64,000 nt of DNA. It comes from Symsagittifera roscoffensis. Its lineage: Eukaryota > Xenacoelomorpha > Acoela > Convolutidae. The position numbers and the translations under genes are program-made. Below the pieces are notes generated by a model. That model saw nothing but the letters and a program-made list of their open reading frames with translations, ran no database searches and had not been told where the DNA came from. The stretch spans positions 51,864,028 to 51,928,027 of the forward strand of contig NC_087062.1 of NCBI RefSeq assembly GCF_963678635.1, read 5' to 3'. Of the stretch, positions 57,040 to 64,000 are shown in pieces; the stretch's first letter is position 1; each line of letters opens with the position of its first letter.

Positions 57040-57580
57040 TCATTTCGGTTCAACAGGCAAATCAACTCCGCGTTCAATGAAAAAAAACTCATATTTTGTG
57101 AATTTGTCATTGTTACAATTAGATTTGAACTTTACAACAAAATGAGCAGCAACTCTGATAGTGGCTTGAACTAAATGTATTTCCTCAACGTTATCAGTTT
57201 TGACTAATTCTTTCAGTTCAGTTGGAAGCTGATGGTCATGCAAATGGATTTGTCTTCTCTCTCCCAGCTGAGGTTGCAGCCCTTCCAGGTTGAGATTGAA
57301 CAACGGAATTGACTGGCAAAATTCCCGGAGTCTGGACATTGTACAGGTGAACGTGGTCAAGAACTGTAAAAAATTTCCGTAAATTATCGATTTCAAAATC
57401 GTTCAGTGTAATTTGTTCGAGTTTTTGCAGGAGAGGTTTTCCTCGACAATCTAACATGCCTGTCCGCGTAAGAATAACTTTAATTCTTGGGGTTAAATTG
57501 TTTTCAGGACTCTGATTAGTCATTGAAGCGTAAACCACCAAATTTGGAGATAAGGTTGTTTGCATCATTGGACAATTCAT
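57040..57580 (-). pseudogene. Small Polinton protein, paralogue 2, with an N-terminal extension (fossil)
   Basis: The C-terminal part reads LPTELKELVKTDNVEEIHLV, then AAHFVVKFKSNCNNDKF and EFFFIERGVDLP, related to the protein at 56684-56899. The upstream part (VVYASMTNQSPENNLTPRIK, then LTRTGMLDCRGKPLL) is of a different character and may be a separate domain. Function unknown. Confidence 0.45.
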
Positions 57581-58113
57581 TTTGTAACCAATCGAAAAAA
57601 AACTTTGGATTTTCTACGGGTACAATGCTTTAATAATTGATGCGAGGGAAATAAATTAGAATGTCGTTTGCAAATATGTTTTTCTTGATCCAATAACTGT
57701 TCAATCTTTGGGCAGCCAATATCTTCCAAATTTGTCACGGGTAATTTCAAGTATTCAGCTAATAAAACAGATTTTTGTGTACCTTTAGCAAAAAAATGGG
57801 AATTTGGGTTCCTCAAACGAATGCTGTCAAAAATTTGATCCAAGTATGAGTAAGGGTATTCACCTTCGTCCCAACGAAGCCCTTGTAGAAATTTAGATAC
57901 CCAATTGTACGCTTTTTTCTCTTCTTTTGATAAATTGTTGAATTGAACTGGTGGCAGAAAATGAATTGTATCAATTGTATTAGCAGAGCAAATGGAAAGT
58001 TCCTTTATGATCAAAGGTTTCTTGCCACTTTTAAATCCTTCAATATCTAAAATAATGAGATGGTTGAGAAACAATTTTTTAGTTTTCTTTCTTTGGGTTA
58101 ACATGACTTTCAC
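57577..58113 (-). CDS. Nuclease-like Polinton protein (RNase H-fold candidate)
   Basis: 178 residues: LFLNHLIILDIEGFKSGKKP, then IIKELSIC, IDTIHFLPPVQF, GLRWDEGEYPYSYLDQI, FFAKGTQKSVLLAEYL and VTNLEDIGCPKIEQLL, then a C-terminal His/Cys-containing segment (HICKRHSNLF). The opening strand-DIE is the look of the DxE motif that begins DEDD exonucleases. The order beta, beta, LPP, helix, 'KG--K---L', 'NLEDIGCP' recalls an uncharacterised family common in invertebrate genomes. A nuclease role is inference; I know no experimental function. Confidence 0.5.
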   Translation of the reverse strand: MKVMLTQRKKTKKLFLNHLIILDIEGFKSGKKPLIIKELSICSANTIDTIHFLPPVQFNNLSKEEKKAYNWVSKFLQGLRWDEGEYPYSYLDQIFDSIRLRNPNSHFFAKGTQKSVLLAEYLKLPVTNLEDIGCPKIEQLLDQEKHICKRHSNLFPSHQLLKHCTRRKSKVFFRLVTK

Positions 58114-58153
58114 TCAACATTCCAACAAACGAAATAACTTTGGTTTGAATGTT

Positions 58154-58773
58154 TTAAGAAATAAGCAAAACGCAATACCTGTCACGTGACCCAGGTAACA
58201 GTTTTTTATTGGACAAGGCAAAATATATGTGTACCCAGGACCGGTATGATTTTTTTCTTGCAAATATCTTGCAAAATCTTGCAAAAGATTTCTTGCAAAC
58301 GTTTTGATTTGGTGAAGTTTGTTTGTTAGATGATGTTGCAGAAAGCAATAAATTGGGTAAACGTTTTTTGATTGCAGTGAAATTTAACAAATCGAAATTC
58401 GCTGCAACAGGTTGTGGTGAATAAGTGAGAGCTGTTTAAGCTTGTCAAATAACTCAACATTTCCTTTGACATCTTTAGCAGGAGAAACTAAGTATTTGAA
58501 ACAAGTGAAAATACAAGGAACACTGAAAAATTTTTGGGAAGGAAAAAATTGGTTTAATTGTTCCTCTGAATCTACTTGAATCAATATATGTTAATGAATT
58601 TTTTTTTCATTCTCGACTGAAAAAGGGCAATATTCAGATTTGAAGTGGCTTCCAAAAGCATAATTTTTAAAAGTAGATAAATTAGGAATTTTTTCAGTGA
58701 TAACAAATTTGAAATTTGGTTGGAAGTTTTTGAAATAATCAGGTAACATAACTTCGAACATAGCTTCTGCCAT
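58154..58773 (-). pseudogene. Unknown Polinton gene (fossil)
   Basis: Coding-like sequence beginning MAEAMFEVMLPDYFKNFQPN and including IPNLSTFKNYAFGSHFKSEY and FFSVPCIFTCFKYLVSPAKD. No domain is recognised. It lies between the nuclease-like and PC4-like genes on the same strand. The remnant is broken. Confidence 0.45.
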
Positions 58774-58848
58774 TTTGTAAAAGAAAATTAATTCGAGTCG
58801 TGCTTGAAATCGTTTGTGTTTGAGGAAAGTTGAGATTTCCTGGCCCGT

Positions 58849-59160
58849 TTACTGTGGTTTGTCTTTGTTTTCAACAGTATCAGAAATTTCACTTGTTTGG
58901 GCTCGGATTGACTTTCCCGACTTTAGTAATTTTGAAAATTCTTCGCTGCTTAAGGAAAGTCTTTGTACACATTCAAATTCAGCGCCTTCAGTTGCTTTTT
59001 TGAAAACTTTCAGGAATACATAAGTTCCAGTTTGGTCATATGTTTTCAATGTAGCACGCACTAATCTTTTACTGTTTTCCGAAATATCGAAATAGCAATC
59101 GCCAAAATCTTTATCTGCATTTGCTGTGGTGCTTGTTTTGGTTTTATTTATTGTAATTAG
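58849..59160 (-). pseudogene. PC4/p15-like DNA-binding protein of the Polinton (fossil)
   Basis: The part that can be read is DFGDCYFDISENSKRLVRAT, then LKTYDQTGTYVFLKVFKK and RLSLSSEEFSKLLKSG. The order (a strand with -VR-, a strand with -YVFL-VF-K, then '(I/L)SL(T/S)--E(F/W)--L') matches the fold of the PC4 transcriptional coactivator, a single-stranded-DNA binder. Such small proteins occur in large DNA viruses. It is the first gene of the minus-strand block. Assignment is by pattern only. Confidence 0.45.
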
Positions 59161-59164
59161 TAAA

Positions 59165-59634
59165 TTTTCAAAGTAACTTGATTCAAAACTGAATAGAAAG
59201 AAATGAATGGTTCCGATTGATTGTATATGTCTGCAAAAGAAAGCGTTGTATCTATTTTAATTTATATACACATGTACTTTATATCGCAAAGATATTGGAT
59301 TGCACTTTAGTTCAATTGGATAAGTATTTTGTGCATGTACAACTGATAAGAATTTTAATGGGTGTTAAAGGTCACAATGTTTAAACGTTATTTTTGATAC
59401 AAGCTATTTGTTTGAATGCAATTTAGATAAACATAGAATACCACGCAAGGTAACATAAATATTTTACACGCCCTCCCTTATTAAACTGATCAAAAACTAC
59501 ATAGGAGGTCTTGAAATTTCTAATTTAAGTAGAACCAATCCCTATTTTAATCTCTTGAGGCGTTTTCACAATTCATTTCAGTTTCATTTCTCTCAGCGTT
59601 ACGTTTGTCCTTTTCTTCCAAGTTTTCTTTAAAA
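59165..59634. promoter_or_regulatory. Divergent promoter region of the Polinton
   Basis: About 470 bases of AT-rich DNA between the minus-strand gene block and the one plus-strand gene, with TATA-like sequences on both strands (TATATACACATG at 59264, CTTTATATCGC at 59277). Promoter function is inferred from the head-to-head arrangement. Confidence 0.35.
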
Positions 59635-60265
59635 ATGCCTTGTTATTTTATTGCCGGATATTCCAATCACGAAAAACCATTTTGTATGAAACCGTTCACG
59701 GTAATTTTTTAGCAATAATTAACGAAGAAAAAAGTTTCAATTCTGATGAGTGGACTTGTACTCATCACGTTATGATTACCAAAATTTTTTTTACATTTAT
59801 TCAGTAAACTTTCCTTAAAAAATTCAAAGAAAAACGACAAACTGAATATAAAGTATTTGAGTTACCTCACAAATTCTGGTAAATATACGGATTTTGACGA
59901 GCCTCTTGCTCTTCAGGTTGATATTTCAACTTTATCAAAACCAGTAAAAAAAATTTTGTATAAATACGATTGTGATTCCGATGTGTGAAAACCGGTTGGA
60001 ATACTTTGAAAAAATTGAATTTTTTGATCGTTTATGGGGAATGGAACAGATTGAATCACCATTATTAGTTACCCCGAAAGCTGATCCTTCTCCTACAGTG
60101 TCACCATGGCTTGATGAACTAGATTCTTCAACTCCAACGCGCACCACCGAAGCGACAGTGGGTAATCATATGGAAATTTTGACTCCTTCTCTATGCCTTG
60201 CACCAAAGAAAAAGCGGAAGCTAACAACACTAGAGAAAGCGCAGGAGTATTTGGACCTTATATAA
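59635..60265 (+). pseudogene. Plus-strand Polinton gene with SV40-type nuclear localisation motif (fossil)
   Basis: The first ATG, at 59635, opens MPCYFIAGYSNHEKPFCMKP. The distal part reads ENRLEYFEKIEFFDRLWGME, then an acidic Ser/Thr/Pro-rich stretch (SPTVSPWLDELDSSTPTR), and ends LAPKKKRKLTTLEKAQEYLD and LI. PKKKRK is identical to the core of the SV40 large-T nuclear localisation signal. An acidic Pro-rich region plus a basic motif would suit a regulatory protein, but no domain is recognised. It is transcribed away from all other genes of the element. The remnant is broken. Confidence 0.5.
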
Positions 60266-60269
60266 CTTT

Positions 60270-61190
60270 GAAACTGAGGTTGAGTTTTATTGATTTTTTT
60301 TTTTTTATTGTGTATAATAAATTAACTTTAAAATTGAGTTTGAGTTTATATCTTGTGTTTGTTCATTATTTATCACACGATTGTGTTCTGATTAAAAATT
60401 TAGTATAAAAACCTTTAAAATTTGATGTTAAAAAAATCATTTCTTTTTCAATTAATTGACTATTTTTTTTCAATTAAAAACAAAAAAAGTCCGTAAAGTT
60501 TTCATTTTTTCCACAAATAGGAATTAACATATTAACATTGAAGTTCTTATTTACATTAGTGATCTTGAGAAAAAAATTAAAAAACATCCATATAAATGCT
60601 AACTTTTAGAAAACAAGATAAAAAAATATCAATTTCGTTTTTTGAAAAAAAGATAATTAATGTCATAAAAAAACGTAAAAAAATAATTTTGGATGAAAAC
60701 TTATGTTGTCATATGTTTATTCATTTAGTTATCATACAAATTAAACATAGTAAAAAATAGTATAAAAGATGTTTAAAACCAACTTTTTGATAAAAATAAT
60801 TATTTTTTTAATGTTTTTTAGTTAAAAATTTGATTTTTTAATTACAAAAAGGAAAAACAATGCATTAATTTTTCCTTTTTCTACAAATTGGATTTACAAT
60901 TTGATCATTGATACTGTTGTCTCCAAAAATGATCATTTTAAAAAAAATACAAGTATTCATCATCATGCTAAATATTTGAGAAAATTAATAAAAATCAAAT
61001 TTTTAATTGATGACTCATCGTTTTTTCATTTTTCCGAAAAAAATGCGATTTTCAACCAGAAGACACAATTTTTTATTATGAGCAAGTGGTGTTTTTATGA
61101 AAGTGCAATGAGCGGCACGACTAATGAGAATGTGGGAGTAGATGTTTTTTCAATAGTCTTCGAGAAAAACGCTAATCCCCTTAATCCCCC
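60270..61190. other. AT-rich right flank of the Polinton
   Basis: Very AT-rich, with two loosely similar halves (60495-60560 and 60855-60930 share 'TTTTTCC-ACAAATNGGA-TTA-CA'). No gene; the frame at 60901-61236 is low-complexity. A terminal repeat may lie here but is not resolved. Confidence 0.4.
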
Positions 61191-63388
61191 CTATTTTGAC
61201 ATTTTGTGTTCTTGTGATCCACTATTGGCGGCTTAATGGCCGCTCGTTAAATACTTGAATCTTATTCAATACTGTTGGTTTTGTTTTCTCAACGTTTTCT
61301 GATATTGTTTCCTTTTTTCCTCCAGTTTTTTTTTTGATTTCGTTTTCTTTTGCATTTTTTAATCGCTAGCTTGCAATGATGTGTTGCGTTGTATCATAAA
61401 TGCTCGCTGCGCAACCTTTATCTGTCCATCTGAGTTTTCAGCGTGGATTTATTTCTGTTTTATGAATCGTCTATCTTTCGTTCTGCTTTTTAATTTCTTT
61501 TCATCTTTCGTTCTGCGTTGGCAATGATCAGATACTGCCTCCACTGAATAGATATCATTGAAAATGTGTTTACTTTATCTCTGACATTTTGAAGATTTCG
61601 CAAAATTTGTTCTCTTTTTTTTTCATCGGAAATGTGGCGCGCTACTTTCTGGTAAGCCAGATTTTAGATAGGCTCGTGCTTCGTTCATCACTGCATCAAA
61701 AGCCGAATTTATTGTAGCCAACCGTATGCCTAGAGCAGATACAGTGTTAGTTTTATCCTCACTTTTCTCAGACAGGTCTAATAAATCGCTGTTTTTATGA
61801 ATGTCTCATCTAAAAAAAAGAACATACAGTTTCTACTATAAGTTATGCACCTTTGAGTTATACGAATGTTTTATTTGTATTCAAAGCAAGTCAATGCTCA
61901 TCCATCGTCGTGATTGTGTAAATGTGATCGATGTCTAGTTAGTGGGCGTCTAGTTCGTGTAAATCGATTTACGTTTATCGAATTAATTATGACAGTAGGT
62001 TTTAAAAAAATCAATATCAAAAAGAAATTTTTGCCCAGAGGTCGTGTTTAGCTATTGCAAAAATGATTATCAGAAGCTCTCTGAAACTTTGATCATTAAC
62101 AATTTTGAGCCTTATTGCTGGTCCAATCCTGATAATAATAATTGAATTGTGGTTTAAATGGCTTCAAAATGCTTCACAAGAAACAAGACCTAAAGGAACT
62201 GCTCATAGAGCGTTATTGCCTGCCTGGATAAATCAAAAAACATCACACTACAATAAATGCTTGCAAACTGCAAGAAGAAAATATCCAGAAGCTCAAACAA
62301 AAGTACAAACTTTACAAGAATTGGTGAATACATCTAGTAATATGGACAAAATTCAGTGCGAAGATAAATTAGCACAAGGAAGATCAACCTCCAATCTTTT
62401 CAAGTACTTTAAAGCCTTTAGAAAATCAAATTTACCTCCCTTAATGATTTACAACGAATTCACATCTGATTCTGACAAAGATAAAGCAGATTTATTTGCA
62501 AAGTTCTTTTTTTGGTTTTTAGTAAATCTAGTTCATTCGATTTTTCTCGCAATTTGTCTGCTGATATGCCAGTTCTAAAGGAAGTAAGCATCTAAAAAAG
62601 GCGTAATGGAAATTTGTAAAAACTTAAATGTTAACAAAAGTAGAAAACCAGATGAATTACCACCTTTTTTGTTTCACAAACTCTGTATTTCTCTATCCCC
62701 TTCTCTTACACAGATATATCAAAAAACTTTACAAACCGGCAAATATCCAAAAATTTGGAAAGTTGCAACAGTATCTGCTCTCCATAAAAAGAAAAACAAA
62801 TGCGATGTATCAAATTACCGCCCAAAGTCTCTTCTATCGAACCCTTCCAAAATTCTTGAACGGATTTTGTTCATTCGGTTACATAACCACTATTCACAAT
62901 TTAATGGTATTGAAAATCAAAAGAAAAAGATGCACTGATTATAGCACAGCTTTCGACCGCGTGGATCATGGTGTGCTCCTTAAAAAACTAGTTGAAACCG
63001 GTATTAGAGGTAAACTACAAAATTTACTGGAACCTTATGTAACAGATCGTAGCCAATTTGTTATAGTTAAAAACGATTTTTCTTGAAAAATTAAAATATC
63101 AAGTGGAGTACCTCAGGGGAGCTTTAAAGAGAATTTTGGAAGAAAATTTCTTTTATCAGACATGCAGACTAGCATATTTTGTAAAAATTGACCTGCGTCA
63201 GAAAAATGGACTGAAGAAATCGATATTACGTGTTTTCTGGAGAAGATTTGAAGAATAAGAAGAGTTGAATAAATGCACGGGGAGAATTGGATGTGACTGC
63301 TTGATAAATAACTGCAGAAACAAGACTAATCTATAGGACTCGCAAACTGACTGGGGTGATAGCCCCCTGTGCTGACCAGCACAGAAGC
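61191..63388 (+). mobile_element. Internally deleted LINE, copy C (~2.2 kb)
   Basis: Near-identical to 47298-49510, offset about 13.9 kb, with differences of roughly 1-3% by eye. Reading segments at 62105-62578, 62606-62938 and 62938-63086 show the same phrases, the same missing middle and the same loss of all motifs after VPQGS. One segment stays open a little longer than in copy B (to 62578). The 3' end leads into a long (TAC)n tail. Confidence 0.85.
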
Positions 63389-63402
63389 CTTACTACTAAT
63401 AA

Positions 63403-63495
<93 letters not shown>

Positions 63496-63497
63496 AT
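63389..63497 (+). repeat. (TAC)n microsatellite, LINE 3' tail
   Basis: About 35 TAC triplets, AAT-interrupted near the start. It is the tail of copy C and abuts copy D. Confidence 0.95.
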
Positions 63498-63920
63498 ATT
63501 ATTTCGACATTTTGTTTTCTTGTGGCCCACTCTTGGCGGCTTAATGGCCGCTCGGTAAATACTTGAATCTTATTCAATACTGTTGGTTGTGTTTTCTCAA
63601 TGTTTTTCTGATATTGTTTCCTTTTTTCCTCCAATTTTTTTTTGATTTCGTTTTCTGTTGCATTTTCTAATCGCGAGCTTGCAATGATGGATTGCGTTGT
63701 ATCGCAAATGCTCACTGCGCAACCTTTATTTGTCCATCTGAGTTTTCAGCGTGGATTTATTTCTGCTTTATGAATCGTCTTTCTTTCGTTTTGCTTCTTA
63801 ATTTCTTTTCATCTTTCGTTCTGCTTTAGCAATGATCAGATACTGCCTCCACTGAATAGATATCATTGAAAATGTGTTTACTTTATCTCTGACATTTTGA
63901 AGATTTCGCAAAAATTTAGT
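63498..63920 (+). mobile_element. Deleted LINE family, 3'-truncated copy D
   Basis: Repeats the first ~420 bases of copies B and C (from 'TTGACATTTTGT'-type sequence to 'GAAGATTTCGCAAAA'), then ends at 'TTTAGTAGGATAG', unlike B and C. The minus-strand frame at 63326-63715 is poly-Ser from the microsatellite. Confidence 0.85.
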
Positions 63921-64000
63921 AGGATAGATATACGACACTGGGATCGGGGGGGGGGGGAGGGGTTGATCCCTACAGGGATCATTGGGTATAGATTATACCT
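63921..64000. repeat. G-run, palindrome and start of the 29-bp minisatellite
   Basis: A run of G, then GATCCCTACAGGGATC (stem of 7, loop AC) at 63965-63980. The exact 20-mer of 49521-49540 follows at 63981-64000, cut by the window edge. Confidence 0.8.

Larger units (their letters stand above)
50583..60265 (-). mobile_element. Polinton/Maverick fossil
   Basis: Gene order from left to right, mostly on the minus strand: protease, major capsid protein, basic core-like protein, minor capsid protein, integrase, a small unknown gene, packaging ATPase, two small paralogues, a nuclease-like gene, an unknown gene and a PC4-like gene, then one plus-strand gene. Capsid, ATPase, protease and integrase together define the family. 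Polymerase B is not visible. The coding span is ~9.7 kb against 15-20 kb for usual Polintons. The element is broken in roughly half a dozen places or more, yet several frames are long, suggesting moderate age. Ends and target duplication are not resolved; the outer limits are about 49.5 and 61.19 kb. Confidence 0.93.

Noticed and set aside
50583-60265. LTR retrovirus-like element because of the integrase
   Set aside because: No gag, protease-RT-RNase H order or LTRs; capsid, packaging ATPase and adenain-like protease place it with Polintons.
49521-61190. Terminal inverted repeats of the Polinton
   Set aside because: I compared 49.5-50.5 kb with the reverse complement of 60.3-61.2 kb by eye and found no convincing match, so ends are left open.

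Overview
The window is nuclear DNA of an invertebrate-type animal. It is AT-rich, its genes are split by introns, and GC-richer exons stand out from repeat-dense introns and spacers. A nicotinic acetylcholine receptor subunit and a motile-cilium protein (DRC2/CCDC65) point to a metazoan with nerves or muscle and motile cilia or sperm. A CR1/L2-like LINE, a Polinton/Maverick and many tRNA-derived repeats fit the same picture. The sequence alone does not let me name the phylum.

Layout. (1) From about 1 to 20.1 kb lies the 3' half of a nicotinic-receptor (Cys-loop) gene on the + strand. Three exons are recognised: pore helix M2 at 8305-8441, M3 plus a long cytoplasmic loop at 8739-9766, and M4 plus the C-terminus at 19419-19601. 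The first intron in view is of the GC-AG type. The second is 9.65 kb long and contains a very recent 3.24-kb tandem duplication, each copy carrying two small inverted-repeat transposons with 8-bp target duplications. A 165-bp satellite lies upstream at 6.5-8.0 kb. (2) From 20.1 to 28.8 kb there is a repeat-filled spacer in which I see no gene. (3) From 28.87 to 37.15 kb lie the last six exons of DRC2 (300 codons, + strand). The largest visible intron holds an almost full-length but decayed CR1/L2-like LINE in the same orientation. (4) From 37.2 to 46.9 kb is a repeat landscape of nested 2.5-2.8-kb duplications, tRNA-like heads, hairpin tails and a 76-bp minisatellite. (5) From 46.9 to 63.9 kb, two nearly identical copies of an internally deleted LINE, each adjoining a further partial copy across a (TAC)n tract, flank a fossil Polinton at about 50.6-60.3 kb.

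The Polinton carries a recognisable virion module (adenain-like protease, double-jelly-roll major capsid, basic core-like protein, penton-like minor capsid, packaging ATPase) with an rve integrase. It also has several unfamiliar genes: a nuclease-like protein, two small paralogous proteins, a PC4-like protein, and a divergently transcribed protein with an SV40-type nuclear localisation motif. I do not find the protein-primed DNA polymerase B usual for this family. The element is a fossil with roughly half a dozen or more breaks, although several reading frames remain long.

Most of the rest of the window is built from a few dispersed modules: a tRNA-like head followed 0.2-1.1 kb later by a short perfect hairpin, and a second module with a conserved TATATAGG core. 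These appear again and again on both strands and look like uncatalogued repeat families.
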